A stretch of DNA of 64,000 nt from Bacillota bacterium (GCA_023391635.1 JAEWAQ010000062.1:62001-126000), one strand, 5' to 3'; positions 27,328 through 37,619 are shown, counted from the stretch's first letter. The notes: generated by a model not told the origin, from the letters alone. Translations and numbers: made by a program.

Positions 27328-27755
27328 GAAGCGGATCGCGCGAAAGCGTTCGTCGTGATGGCTACAGGCTTGAGAAAAACTTATTTGGCTGCGTTCTTTG
27401 TCCGGAGGGTTTTGTTTGTAGCGCACCGCAAAGAGATCCTCAGGCAAGCTCAACGATCTTTCATCAAGTAATGGCAGATCGCACGCACGCGGTATCAGTA
27501 GTTTGCCGCGGATGAGTTCGGCTTGTTGATCATTGACGAATTTCATCACGCCGCGGCAGATTCCTATCAGCACTTATTGCATTATTTTCGGCAGAGTTTT
27601 TTGTTGGAGTGGAATTCAAATTCTGGCCGCATGGATGGAAAGAAAGCGACAAGTTGCATGATGGAAAGGTGGCTTACGAGATTCGATTTTTATGAGGCGA
27701 TTTCAAGAGAATGGCTGGCGTCATTCCGGTAATATGGCGTTTACGATGACGTAAC
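27328..27755 (+). pseudogene. SF2 DEAD/DEAH-type helicase, N-terminal part, decayed
   Basis: One frame reads KAFVVMATGLRKTYLAAF (Walker A region with G changed to R), RRVLFVAHRKEILRQAQRSF (motif Ia), then in-frame TAA and TAG stops, then LLIIDEFHHAAADSYQHLL (a DEAH-type box). Shifts later continue through GRMDGK, DGKVAYEIRF, FYEAISREWLASFR and a YGVYDD piece. This order matches the helicases found with phospholipase D-like or DUF3427 domains. The mutated Walker A, several stops and frameshifts show it is dead. Confidence 0.75.
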
Positions 27756-28044
27756 TTGTCGGTCTATTAGATTTCCTATCAGCTCCGCAAATAGAAAATA
27801 CCATTCATTATCATTTAAACGTAACTTGAAAAGGTTACGTTCTTTGTGCTTACACAGGACATCTTCACGATGAAAAGTACGATCGCTGGTGCGAAATAAC
27901 AAGATTTAATTATCAAAGCGGTTATGAAAGAAATGTTAAATCTTCACTAATCTTATTTTACTTATTTGTAGAAAGAATTTTTGAGGCAGTTCAATATATT
28001 TTTTTATCTATGGATCAAAAACTAGGTAGTAATCACAGCTTAGG
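27756..28044. other. AT-rich gene-free stretch with one hairpin
   Basis: No supported gene. A hairpin AACGTAAC/GTTACGTT (27818-27825 with 27834-27841) followed by CTTTG may be the old terminator of the helicase relic. The rest shows nothing recognisable. Confidence 0.4.
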
Positions 28045-28512
28045 CTACTTTTTTCGTCTGTTTCTGAACTTGATCTCTAATTGTGGGAATACCGAGATGA
28101 TTTCTCTTCTCCATATGTAATAGGTTCTTGAAGATATCTTGAGATGCTCAATAATTTCCGAGGTACTTTTGTCGGTCGTATGAACTTCGACAATGAGGTC
28201 AATAATCTTGTCACGTTTTCTTTTTCTATAGTAGAGAAGCTGCCTATTGATGACGTATGCTTTGCCGCAGTCAATGCAATAAATTCGTTCAGAACCATGG
28301 CTACTTAGGTTGCTGGAAATACATTTTGGGCACCGAAGGTGGGGGCTTCGAGACTTTTCTTCAGACCCGTCCATTGCCTGGTCTAAAGACAAGAGAGTGC
28401 TTGAAAGTATTTTTTTAATTTCCTTTAATAATAGGGTGTTTTGTTGTGACACACATTTTTCAAGTAATAATTTTACATTTTTGAGTTCTTCTATGATTGT
28501 ATTCCCTCCCAA
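28045..28512 (-). CDS. Zinc-ribbon HTH protein resembling transposase N-terminal regions
   Basis: About 155 residues. An N-terminal helical segment (IEELKNVKLLLEKCVSQQN) is followed by a zinc ribbon CPKC-x16-CIDC and then an HTH-like TTDKSTSEIIEHLKISSRTYY. The ribbon plus HTH order resembles IS1 InsA and IS1595-type transposase N-termini, but no DDE catalytic domain is present. The only standard start is TTG 28512, overlapping GGGAGG; the ribosome site points to ATC/ATA codons some 7-10 nt downstream, so the true start is unclear. It is divergent from the TIR/Wadjet operon, as a regulator could be. Confidence 0.5.
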   Translation of the reverse strand: MGGNTIIEELKNVKLLLEKCVSQQNTLLLKEIKKILSSTLLSLDQAMDGSEEKSRSPHLRCPKCISSNLSSHGSERIYCIDCGKAYVINRQLLYYRKRKRDKIIDLIVEVHTTDKSTSEIIEHLKISSRTYYIWRREIISVFPQLEIKFRNRRKK

Positions 28513-28676
28513 TATATACTATTCAAAGAATAATTCCTTTTTAATATTAAATCAACAGTTAAGTTCTAAAAATTGTATGAATGGATTCACATAGTAGACT
28601 ATGGTTAATTTTTCATATATCATTATGGTCAAATATCGTGCTCGGGTGGTATGTCAATCGAAGGGAGCCTTAGTTC

Positions 28677-29105
28677 ATGGGTATTTTTATTGGAAGCTCT
28701 GATTCGCCAGAATCGTTAAAAGATCTTAGACGAATAGCGATGATTGTTGAAGATGAGGGCCATGTTCCTCTGCCTTGGAATAAGCCGGGATTATTTCCTT
28801 TGGGGAATTATGTGTTGGATAGCTTGCGGGAAATTAGTCTAAGAGTAGATGCAGCTATACTAATCTTTAATGAAGATGATCGGGCATGGTATAGAAACGA
28901 TAGTGTATTACAGCCGAGGGACAACGTCGTATTAGAATATGGTCTCTTTGTTTCTCAGTTAGGGAGGGAAAAGACAATTATTTGCCGGAGAGGTAATGCT
29001 AAAATTCCCTCCGATCTTAGCGGAATCATTTATTGTGACTTGAGTAAAGAGTTTAAATCACAATCTGTACTAGTAGAATGGTTGCAGTTTTTAATTCATG
29101 CATGA
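28677..29105 (+). CDS. TIR-like nucleotide-binding protein (PF10137-type)
   Basis: 142 residues, an almost isolated TIR-like domain. MGIFIGSSDSPESLKDLRRI is the first strand and helix; the core RDNVVLEYGLFVSQLGREK (E87 as the candidate catalytic glutamate) and IPSDLSGIIYCDLS fit the PF10137 TIR-like family, some members of which sit in antiphage systems and cleave NAD+. GAAGGGAG precedes the ATG. It is 52 nt upstream of jetA on the same strand with no terminator between, so it is probably part of the Wadjet transcript. A separate sensor domain is absent, so any trigger would have to come from a partner. Confidence 0.8.
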   Translation: MGIFIGSSDSPESLKDLRRIAMIVEDEGHVPLPWNKPGLFPLGNYVLDSLREISLRVDAAILIFNEDDRAWYRNDSVLQPRDNVVLEYGLFVSQLGREKTIICRRGNAKIPSDLSGIIYCDLSKEFKSQSVLVEWLQFLIHA

Positions 29106-29157
29106 TCAAATAATTTTAGTGCTTATTGCCTGATACTTCCTGAAATTGGAGGCTGCC

Positions 29158-30690
29158 TTGAGTAAAATACCTAGTATTCATTCTTTGCGTAACGTTACTG
29201 AGCTGAAATATGTGAATGCCGACAACGTTATTCGCTATCGAGGGATAATGCGGTTCCTGTATCAGCAATATCAAAAGTTAAATTATTGGCTTAAACCGGA
29301 ACAAATTTTTGAAGGGATAACATCGTGGGGGTTACATAAAAACTATACATTAGAGCAATGTCAGATTGATTTGGAGCAATTGGTAGAGTGGGGAAATCTA
29401 ACTTCTCGTCATGATGGTGGAAGAGCAGTTACAGTCGAAGAATATTTACGTAAAAAATTTCAATACTTGCTGACTCCTTACTCTATCGAAATTGAGCGCC
29501 TACTTGAAAGTTTAGAGGCGGTTCACGGTTACGGAGGCTCGTTAGAGCCAACATTATTCGACTCCATTGCGGATATGTTATTCAAGATCAGAGAGCATGC
29601 GGGAGCATATGAACCGGGGCTAGCTTTGGAATTATGGGATAGTTTATATAGTGCATTTCAGCGACTTCATGAGGCATCAGTGGATTATATAGCGAGTCTT
29701 CAAACAAGTAAGGCGGAGGAGCTAATGATCACGGATGCTTTTTTATTATATAAGGATGCAATTGCCCAATATCTGAGAGACTTCGTGCAAGCATTACAGC
29801 GGCGTTCTTACAAGATCGAAGGTAATCTTGAGCGAATAACAGCAGGGTTGCGAGACGCATTTCTTCGTGCAGTCATTGATGATGAATGGCGTATTCCCAA
29901 GTTGGAAGAGACAATGACGACTGATCAGTATTTTGAGGAGCTAATTGAAAAATGGAGCGGGTTAAAAAAGTGGTTTGTGGGGGAGAATGGTTCAACTAAC
30001 GAGCTTGTATTATTAGAGGCTGCAACTAAAGAAGCGGTTGTCAAAATAGTCCGTAGTGCTATACGAATTCAGGAGCGTAAGCGATCAAGCATTAGTCGGA
30101 AAAAGGAACTCGATTATTTGGGCCAATGGTTCTACAGAATCGGTGATATTGATTCAGCCCATCAGCTGTCAGCTTATGCATTTGGACTTTTTCCAACTCG
30201 CCATTTGCACGGGCAAGATAATAGGGAATCGGACAGCCAAGAGACTTCTATGTGGAAGGAGCCTCCTAACGAGATAACATTAAGATCTCGAAGTAGAAAG
30301 AAGAATGAACGATTGGACACAGATTCTGTTATAGATAAGTCTGCCGCAAAAGAACTTCTGAGAGCAGAATATATAAAGCAGCATAAACAAGAACTCCGAT
30401 TTTTAGCTCGAATGGTGGAGAAGAATGCAGTTAGCATTTCAGGTATAGAAAAAGTATCCTCTTCAACGAGATTACAAATTTTGCAATGGATCGGCCGATG
30501 TACGGCTACTTCGGCTTTATCTTTTCAAACTCCAGAGGGGATCAAGATACAACTAAAGCAGCCAGAAAATAGAGAACGGGCCATTTTACAATGCGAGGAC
30601 GGCGAATTGGAAATGTTTAATTATGAGTTTCAATTTGATGTTATCAATGAGAATGCATGGAACGAAATGATTCATTGGATAGAAGGATAA
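29158..30690 (+). CDS. jetA: Wadjet type II JetA (TIGR02677/DUF2397)
   Basis: 510 residues from TTG 29158 with GGAGG 5 nt upstream. The N-terminus has the YRGIMRFLYQQYQ and WLKPEQIFEGI winged-helix features of TIGR02677, followed by helical segments and QWFYRIGDIDSAHQLSAYAFGLF. This is the kleisin-type (MukF/MksF-like) subunit that closes the SMC ring in Wadjet condensins. These complexes extrude loops of small circular DNA and cut plasmids. Its gene is followed by jetB, jetC and jetD in the canonical order. Confidence 0.9.
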   Translation: MSKIPSIHSLRNVTELKYVNADNVIRYRGIMRFLYQQYQKLNYWLKPEQIFEGITSWGLHKNYTLEQCQIDLEQLVEWGNLTSRHDGGRAVTVEEYLRKKFQYLLTPYSIEIERLLESLEAVHGYGGSLEPTLFDSIADMLFKIREHAGAYEPGLALELWDSLYSAFQRLHEASVDYIASLQTSKAEELMITDAFLLYKDAIAQYLRDFVQALQRRSYKIEGNLERITAGLRDAFLRAVIDDEWRIPKLEETMTTDQYFEELIEKWSGLKKWFVGENGSTNELVLLEAATKEAVVKIVRSAIRIQERKRSSISRKKELDYLGQWFYRIGDIDSAHQLSAYAFGLFPTRHLHGQDNRESDSQETSMWKEPPNEITLRSRSRKKNERLDTDSVIDKSAAKELLRAEYIKQHKQELRFLARMVEKNAVSISGIEKVSSSTRLQILQWIGRCTATSALSFQTPEGIKIQLKQPENRERAILQCEDGELEMFNYEFQFDVINENAWNEMIHWIEG

Positions 30691-30725
30691 GGATGTGTAT
30701 AAACAGCAAGGCGGAGGAAACGAAA

Positions 30726-31952
30726 ATGGAAAGAATAAAAATTGGTAAACTAAATCGCGATAAGAGACGTAGGACTAACATTGTCGATAAGGCTGATCTC
30801 GAGAATAGAAAAAGAGTATGTATGAATGCACTGTTGAATCGTCCTTGGATAGCAAAGGAGCATGATCCTCAATTATACTATTGGATCAAAGAACAACAGC
30901 ATGAGTTGAAGCAGTGGTTCATGGATTATGTAGGTTATCCGTTGTTTGTCAATGGGAAGATAGCCAAGTTGGATAAAGCCCCCGTGGAGGCGCACCCTTG
31001 GATGGGTTTTCAGGAATTTCGTGAACCTCTTGATTATGCTTTATTTACTTATAGCCTTTGGTTTCTAGAAAATAAGATGGAACAAGAACAGTTCTTATTA
31101 ACCGATCTTGTTAAGGAAATCCGTGAGTATATGTTAGAACAAGGAATGGAAGTAGATTGGAAAAACTATTTTCACCGACTGTCTATGGCTAGGGCACTAA
31201 AAAAAATTAAGAGCATGCACATTGTGCAAGCTGTTGACGGCCAAGAATCAAATTGGGCAATGAACGAAGAGAATGATGTGCTATATGAATGTAATGCTTA
31301 CTCCCGTTATGTACTACGAAACTTCCCTGGAGCGCTCACTGAGTATCCGTCGATGAACGAACTAAGAGAAACTTTAGACTATGGTACCGAGCCAGAAGAA
31401 CTAAATCGACGTAGAAAACATCATATGTACCGTCGATACTTGTTGGAGCCTGTTGTTCATGATCGGATTTGGCATGACGACCTTTTATATTTTCACGGGC
31501 AAAGAAAAAATATATTGACACAAATAAAATCAATGTTTGGTTGGGAAGGGAGCAGGTATCGCGAAGGGATTGTTTTTTTTGAACCCGAATTCGTATCAGA
31601 ATCAGAGCTTTTCCCAACACATTCTTCTATTTCAGATTTAGCCATCCTTGTATGTGGCGTAGTACGCAGTAATGTGATTAGTGAAAATGCTAGCCTTAAA
31701 ACAGAAGAAGATGGTGCTGTTCATCTGACCAAGGGAGAAATAGAAAGAATATTAATTAAATTAAAAGAAGATTATGGTGAATATTGGATTAACGATTACC
31801 GTAAAATGCAATCCCCAGAATTGGCGGTGGAGGTATGTAATCATTTGGTGGAGTGGGGATTCGGGGAATGGGAAGAAAGTGGTTTTTTTGTTCTTTATGC
31901 AGTTGCAGGACGTTGGACAGCCAAGTACGGTCCGATTGAATTGGAAGTATAA
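30726..31952 (+). CDS. jetB: Wadjet type II JetB (TIGR02678/DUF2398)
   Basis: 408 residues. ATG 30726 has GGAGG about 10 nt upstream; the frame is also open upstream to 30657, inside jetA. After a basic start (KIGKLNRDKRRR) the segment CMNALLNRPWIAKEHDPQLYYWIKEQQHELKQWF is typical of DUF2398 proteins. JetB is the kite-type (MukE/MksE-like) winged-helix subunit that binds the kleisin. The C-terminus ends in WTAKYGPIELEV, and jetC begins 11 nt later after GGAGGA. Confidence 0.9.
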   Translation: MERIKIGKLNRDKRRRTNIVDKADLENRKRVCMNALLNRPWIAKEHDPQLYYWIKEQQHELKQWFMDYVGYPLFVNGKIAKLDKAPVEAHPWMGFQEFREPLDYALFTYSLWFLENKMEQEQFLLTDLVKEIREYMLEQGMEVDWKNYFHRLSMARALKKIKSMHIVQAVDGQESNWAMNEENDVLYECNAYSRYVLRNFPGALTEYPSMNELRETLDYGTEPEELNRRRKHHMYRRYLLEPVVHDRIWHDDLLYFHGQRKNILTQIKSMFGWEGSRYREGIVFFEPEFVSESELFPTHSSISDLAILVCGVVRSNVISENASLKTEEDGAVHLTKGEIERILIKLKEDYGEYWINDYRKMQSPELAVEVCNHLVEWGFGEWEESGFFVLYAVAGRWTAKYGPIELEV

Positions 31953-31963
31953 GGAGGATTCCA

Positions 31964-34900
31964 ATGCAAGCCGACACACTATTAAATGTTAAAAAAGAGG
32001 AGAAAGTCGACAATTTGCGCTGGCAGATGAGCAGAGCAGGTATTCTTAACTTCTGGCATTATGACGAGGAAGAGTTTTGTTTTGAAGAGGGAAGGATGAT
32101 TTTAAGAGGAACAAACGGCTCTGGTAAGTCTGTCACGATGCAAAGTTTTCTTCCCCTTGTATTAGATGGGGATAAAAGGCCTCAACGCTTGGACCCTTTT
32201 GGTTCTCGTGATCGTCGATTGGAATATTATTTGTTAGGAGATGCCGACCAAGGGCATACGGATAGAACGGGTTACCTGTGGTTGGAGTTCTATCACTCGG
32301 AAAAAAATCTTTATAAGACAATCGGCATTGGTTTAAGAGCTCGCCGTGGAGTAGCTCAAATTGGCTTTTGGGGATTTCTCATTGATGACGGAAGAAGGAT
32401 TAATCACGACTGCTGGTTGTACGACCACGAATTATGGTTTGAGCAAGGAGACAAGTTGCCGCTTAATAGAAAAAAATTGGAGGAAATGATAGACGGAGGA
32501 GGCCAGGTTGTCCAGGAACAAAGCGTTTACCGAGACATGGTGAACAAGACCTTGTTTGGGTTCCAAGATATAGAATCGTATCAAGATCTATTGAAGCTGT
32601 TACTGGAACTAAGAAGCCCCAAGTTGTCTAAAGATTTCAAGCCTTCTTCCATGTATGAAATTTTGATGAGAGCGTTACCTCCGTTGCATGATAGCGAATT
32701 GAGTCCGCTCACTGATGTTCTAGAAGACATGGATCAAATCACGGATCGGTTAGAGGAATTGCAATTGCATCGAACAGAAATTGAAAAGTTAAATTCGAAA
32801 TATAGTAATTATGGTATATACCTTCTTAAAACTTATTCAAGGAATCTCTTGGAACAATTCGAATTGAAGGATCGTTTACTGCAAGAGCTTAATGTTCTTA
32901 TGCAACAACAGAACGACATCGAACAGGAAGAACTAAGTGCAATTAATTCTTTAGCGCAACAAAAACAGTTGCTTGCAAAAACAGAGGCCGAGCTTGAAAT
33001 TCTGAATCGTAGCGATGCCATGGAGAAACAAAGAGAGTTAGAAATTTCCGAAAATCAATTGAAAGATACTCGGAAATTACTTAAGAGTACTGAGGAAAGA
33101 ATAAATAGTAATAGAAAAACTTCTGAAAGATTAAAAAGCGAAATAGCAGTTCTGAACACAAATTTATCCGAATTATCGGTTGCACAAAATCATTTTATCG
33201 AAGAACTTGAAGGTCTGGCTCGTATGATCGAATTTCGCGAACACGATATTTATCATGGCTCATGGCTACGCGGAGTTCCGGAAGATAATCGATGGATAGT
33301 TAATTGGAAGAGAGACTTAGAGTCACATAGAAAAAGCTTAACCGTTGCCTTGGAAGTAGCAAGGAAAGAGGTAGAAGCTTCTAAAGCATGCGCAGAAGCA
33401 GAAGCTCGCTTGGGAGAAATTCATAAGGAACGTAACTCTTTAGAGCAACGCTATTCAGAGGAACAGGAAAAATTTGATCTAATTAAACAAAGCCTAAGAG
33501 AAGAATTGGTGCGTTGGCATGAACAACTAAGTCAATTAGAGATAGATAGTGATCAGTTGCGTGAGTGTTTGCGGGCAATATCGGCGTTAACAGTGATAGA
33601 ACGTCGATACGATCTTGTTCGTCATCCAGCGGTGCGAGCTTTTGAACATAATAACCATGAATTATTACAGAGAATGATACAACTCCAACAACAAAAGGAG
33701 TTGTTGGAGAACGATTGCGATCGAATCGAACTGGAGTTGCAAGAATGGCAGAAATCGAAAGAGCCAGAGCCTGCTAGGACAAAGAGAAGAACACTTTCTC
33801 GCCAACAAAGAAGTAGTGGGATGGGAGCACCACTATATTCAGTATGCGAATTTCATTCGTCATTGTCAGATAGCGAGAGGGCGCAATTAGAAGAGAGCTT
33901 AGCCCAAGCCGGATTATTGGATGCTTGGATAGTACCTGGCGGGAAGTTAGCTGTGTGGAATCAAGAGAAAGATGAAGAAGTTTGGATTCAACCTGACCCG
34001 GTGCAGGGGGGGACGCTTGCTGAAGCTTTATATGGAACCCCATCGGTAGAAAGCGGGCTATCACTCGATGATGTTCAGTTGGTTCTAAATAGTATTGCAT
34101 GGTCGCAGGAAGAGCCGGGAGATACACATTTGAAAAGCGGTGCACTCCTCATTAATAATGGAAGTTTCCGCCTAGGGCCTCTAGCAGGGAGATATCTATC
34201 CAAGGCAAGAGCAGAGTATATTGGCAAGGAGACGCGGTTATGTACCAAACAACTCGAAATGGAACGTTTGCAGCTAGAAAAACAAAATCTACAAAATAAT
34301 ATTACAGATACTGAAACGGAATTACAAGCAAATCAAGAACAACAACAAGTATTGCGCGATGAACTGGAGGCTTTTCCGAAAGATGAGGAGTTGCAAGCAC
34401 AAATAGATATTTTACTGCAGATGTCTTACCGACTTGCAGAGGTCATGAATCAGGAGCAGAAAGTAGAAGCTTGGTATAAGGAGAAAGTGGCAGTTAAGAG
34501 AGAAATACAAATTCAGCTTATCGAACTAACTGAAGATTGGTCGACGCTGAAAAAGGAACAGCCCATTCGTGAAGCGATTGAATTGTGTGTATCTTACGGT
34601 GGGATAGTTTCTGAGTTGTCTTCTTCTTGGATTCGTTACCAAGATATCGAAAAAAATCAAATGAGTCATGAAGAACAGTTGGAGGAAATTACAATTTTGC
34701 TGGATAGTGATCGTGCAGAGAAAAAAGACTTTGAAGATCAAGAAAGGAAGTATGATGCCCAAGCCAAGCAGCTTAGAAAACTTATTACGGATATGGGCAT
34801 TGAGGATATTCATTTACAAATTAAATTCTTAAAAGAAACAAAAGTTGCAGCTCTTAATGAAATTGAAGGCTTACTTAATAGCAAAGAGAAATTAAGCAGA

Positions 34901-36109
34901 GCTTTAACCGAGGCCAGAGTGAGAATGGAGTTTCAGAACAAGGAATTGAAACAGAGCGTATCCAAGCTGGAAGGGATTAAAGAACTTTGGGTAACTGAAC
35001 TGCAATTTTCTAACGTTCGTGAATGGAAAGAGTATTTGAATCATATGGATGACGAAAAGGCAACACGTAAACTTTGCAAGCAGGTGGTAAAAGAATATGA
35101 CTTAATGTTCGAGAATACAGCTAAGGAGCGAATGGCAAATGAGCTTCAGCAAGCGTATGCAATTACTCGTGGATCCTTGATGGATTATGTGCTGGAATTG
35201 GAGTATCTTGAATCAGGGAGAATTGTCATTACTTCAAAGAGAGATCGCGTGAATCCTCTTTCTTTGTCGCAGTTGCTGGAAGAAGTGGTTGTTTTAGAGA
35301 ACGAGCAACGGATTATACTGACTGCGAAAGATAGGGAGTTATATGAGGAAATTATTTTACGCAGTGTAGGCAGAGCCATTCGACTTCGCATTCATCGGGC
35401 TAGAAATTGGGTCCGGCAGATGAATGAGTTGATGAGAGAAAGGGATACATCGAGTGGTCTGCAATTGTCTTTGGAATGGGTGGCGAGAGCTCGAAAAACC
35501 GAATCTGACTTGGACACAGAAACATTAGTTGAATTGTTATTGCGAGATGCACATCGCCTAGACGATGAAGAAATTGAGCAGGTCATTACCCATTTTCGTA
35601 CAAGGGTCTCTCAAGCTAAGCAAAATGCGGATGAAGAACAAGGAACTCTAAGAAGCTACATTTACGATTTGTTGGATTATCGTTCATGGTTTGAGTTTAA
35701 ATTGCTTTATCGTACAGGAAATAATCTTGCTTACAGGGAATTAACAGATTCCAAGTTCAACGTTCTAAGTGGTGGAGAAAAAGCAATGTCGATGTATATT
35801 CCTTTATTTGCTGCAACCTATTCCAGATATACGGATGCCAGTACTGATGCGCCGAAAATTATTTCACTTGATGAGGCTTTTGCCGGCGTCGATGACTCTA
35901 ATATTCGAGATATGTTTCAACTGCTTACAGACATGGGATTTGATTATATGATGACATCACAAGTACTCTGGGGATGCTATGATTCTGTTCCTCGTTTAGC
36001 GATCTATGAAATATATAGACCTAAAGATTCGAATACGATTACACTATTCCATTATCGTTGGGATGGAAAACGTAGAGTGCTTATTGAGAAAATGAATTTC
36101 GGTAAATAA
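31964..36109 (+). CDS. jetC: Wadjet type II SMC-like ATPase JetC (TIGR02680)
   Basis: 1381 residues, an SMC/MukB-type motor. Walker A is GTNGSGKS at 49-56; two long coiled-coil blocks occupy roughly 280-600 and 760-1200 with a hinge-like globular region between. The C-terminal head has the ABC signature LSGGEKAMSMY, Walker B KIISLDEAFAGVDD and a conserved H-loop-like TSQVLWGCYD. All ATPase elements are intact. In Wadjet, this motor extrudes DNA loops and hands plasmids to JetD for cleavage. Base composition is AT-rich relative to BREX, consistent with separate acquisition. Confidence 0.93.
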   Translation: MQADTLLNVKKEEKVDNLRWQMSRAGILNFWHYDEEEFCFEEGRMILRGTNGSGKSVTMQSFLPLVLDGDKRPQRLDPFGSRDRRLEYYLLGDADQGHTDRTGYLWLEFYHSEKNLYKTIGIGLRARRGVAQIGFWGFLIDDGRRINHDCWLYDHELWFEQGDKLPLNRKKLEEMIDGGGQVVQEQSVYRDMVNKTLFGFQDIESYQDLLKLLLELRSPKLSKDFKPSSMYEILMRALPPLHDSELSPLTDVLEDMDQITDRLEELQLHRTEIEKLNSKYSNYGIYLLKTYSRNLLEQFELKDRLLQELNVLMQQQNDIEQEELSAINSLAQQKQLLAKTEAELEILNRSDAMEKQRELEISENQLKDTRKLLKSTEERINSNRKTSERLKSEIAVLNTNLSELSVAQNHFIEELEGLARMIEFREHDIYHGSWLRGVPEDNRWIVNWKRDLESHRKSLTVALEVARKEVEASKACAEAEARLGEIHKERNSLEQRYSEEQEKFDLIKQSLREELVRWHEQLSQLEIDSDQLRECLRAISALTVIERRYDLVRHPAVRAFEHNNHELLQRMIQLQQQKELLENDCDRIELELQEWQKSKEPEPARTKRRTLSRQQRSSGMGAPLYSVCEFHSSLSDSERAQLEESLAQAGLLDAWIVPGGKLAVWNQEKDEEVWIQPDPVQGGTLAEALYGTPSVESGLSLDDVQLVLNSIAWSQEEPGDTHLKSGALLINNGSFRLGPLAGRYLSKARAEYIGKETRLCTKQLEMERLQLEKQNLQNNITDTETELQANQEQQQVLRDELEAFPKDEELQAQIDILLQMSYRLAEVMNQEQKVEAWYKEKVAVKREIQIQLIELTEDWSTLKKEQPIREAIELCVSYGGIVSELSSSWIRYQDIEKNQMSHEEQLEEITILLDSDRAEKKDFEDQERKYDAQAKQLRKLITDMGIEDIHLQIKFLKETKVAALNEIEGLLNSKEKLSRALTEARVRMEFQNKELKQSVSKLEGIKELWVTELQFSNVREWKEYLNHMDDEKATRKLCKQVVKEYDLMFENTAKERMANELQQAYAITRGSLMDYVLELEYLESGRIVITSKRDRVNPLSLSQLLEEVVVLENEQRIILTAKDRELYEEIILRSVGRAIRLRIHRARNWVRQMNELMRERDTSSGLQLSLEWVARARKTESDLDTETLVELLLRDAHRLDDEEIEQVITHFRTRVSQAKQNADEEQGTLRSYIYDLLDYRSWFEFKLLYRTGNNLAYRELTDSKFNVLSGGEKAMSMYIPLFAATYSRYTDASTDAPKIISLDEAFAGVDDSNIRDMFQLLTDMGFDYMMTSQVLWGCYDSVPRLAIYEIYRPKDSNTITLFHYRWDGKRRVLIEKMNFGK

Positions 36110-36125
36110 ATGAGGTGTTTGATTA

Positions 36126-37538
36126 GTGGAGGTAAGGGGCCGAAAATCGGCGAAAGACTACTATAGCGATCATCTATTGAGTAATTTGTTGGACGCAATA
36201 TTTAAGAAATATATAGGGCAGAATGGGGCTAAAGGGAATGCGATTATTCAGGTGGAGTCTACTGCAGAAGCCGAACGACTCCAAGAGTTCTTTGGAAATC
36301 GAATAGAACAACTAATTCGGCCGGGCTCTGTGGTACAAGTTCACCTTAAAGTATTTGCTGAGGAAATAGCGCTAGGATACGAACTGGATATTCCTGAGTT
36401 GTATGAAGTGTTGCATGGAGTGCCTTTAGTAACCAAGCTTGAGCAACGACAGCTACAAGATGCTGCATGGACCATGTTATTTGAAAAGGTAAATTGTTGC
36501 TTTATTGAAAGAATGAAAAGCAGTGCTTACAATGAAATATTAGATAGCAGAACTTTTAGTTGGATCAAAAGACTGCGTATCGGGCAGGCAGCGGGTTATA
36601 AAATTGTACAGCATGCATTGAGAAAAGAGACTGATCCGTCTGAAATTCTATTCTATTGTTTAAAAGCTTTGTGGTATTTATATGTAAAAAATGAGGAGTT
36701 GTTGGAGAAAGTGGGGAGCCATGTTCCATGGGTGAGGCTTCCTATATTATCAGAATTCATTACTGAAGGAGACCCGCATGCCTTTGATTTGAAGTTCCCT
36801 GCGGGCAGATTGTTATGGCATGCATTATATGATATCAATAACCAGCAAATAAAGAATAGGCAAACAACGCCTAATGAGCATTTACTAGTATCCGATATTT
36901 TGAAACGAAGATATATTTATCGGGCTTCAGGAATTATGGATGATGATATAAGCTCGTACCTGCACGTTTTTGTTCCGAATGAACTTTACGGAAAAGCAGC
37001 CCGAACGCATAATTTAAGTGAATTACAGTCACGTAATGACTGGATTAAACCATCGAATTTGTATGTTTTTGAAAACCCATCTGTATTTTCGTTTCTCGTG
37101 GATGAAACCATCCACTTCATGGAAATCAGTGGGCTATCATACGAACAGATTCCGGATCAATTCCCGTCACTTGTATGCACGTCGGGGCAAGCTCGTGATG
37201 CAGTCATATATTTCATTACTAAATGTGTAGAGAGTAACCCCGGATGTGTCATACATTACTCCGGAGATTTTGATCTTCCAGGTGTACAAATGCAAATGAA
37301 AATGGAGAAGTTGGGGAATGTAGATCTGTTCCGTATGGATTCTGCCACATATAAGGAACACGTGCATCCACAAAGCCGGTCTCTTTCAGAACAAGATATG
37401 AAGGTACTTGGGGCCATTGAAAGAGATTTACCTAAGATAATGGCCGAATCCGGAGCAAAGGTCTACCAGGAGGCAATTACTAAGGAACTAAGGGAAGATT
37501 GGATTAACGTGATAAAGAGTGCTTTGAAATCTTGCTGA
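36126..37538 (+). CDS. jetD: Wadjet type II nuclease JetD (TIGR02679/DUF2399)
   Basis: 470 residues. The C-terminal TOPRIM-like domain shows IHYSGDFDLPGVQMQ, the D-x-D acidic pair plus glycine typical of DUF2399 proteins; JetD uses this TOPRIM fold, related to topoisomerase VI/Spo11, to cleave plasmid DNA. A glutamate-containing strand upstream (ENPSVFSFL) is in the usual position. The GTG start is at 36126, 16 nt after jetC. A terminator follows at 37594. Confidence 0.9.
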   Translation: MEVRGRKSAKDYYSDHLLSNLLDAIFKKYIGQNGAKGNAIIQVESTAEAERLQEFFGNRIEQLIRPGSVVQVHLKVFAEEIALGYELDIPELYEVLHGVPLVTKLEQRQLQDAAWTMLFEKVNCCFIERMKSSAYNEILDSRTFSWIKRLRIGQAAGYKIVQHALRKETDPSEILFYCLKALWYLYVKNEELLEKVGSHVPWVRLPILSEFITEGDPHAFDLKFPAGRLLWHALYDINNQQIKNRQTTPNEHLLVSDILKRRYIYRASGIMDDDISSYLHVFVPNELYGKAARTHNLSELQSRNDWIKPSNLYVFENPSVFSFLVDETIHFMEISGLSYEQIPDQFPSLVCTSGQARDAVIYFITKCVESNPGCVIHYSGDFDLPGVQMQMKMEKLGNVDLFRMDSATYKEHVHPQSRSLSEQDMKVLGAIERDLPKIMAESGAKVYQEAITKELREDWINVIKSALKSC

Positions 37539-37593
37539 ATTTCGACACCCTGATTGCCCCTCTGTCAGCCGCAAAAGGTTGCTTGCACTTGGA

Positions 37594-37619
37594 GAACTGC
37601 TCGTCAGGGCAGTTTTTTT
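37594..37619 (+). terminator. Terminator of the Wadjet operon
   Basis: Stem ACTGC/GCAGT (37596-37600 with 37609-37613) with an 8-nt loop and a run of seven T, 56 nt after the jetD stop. Confidence 0.7.
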
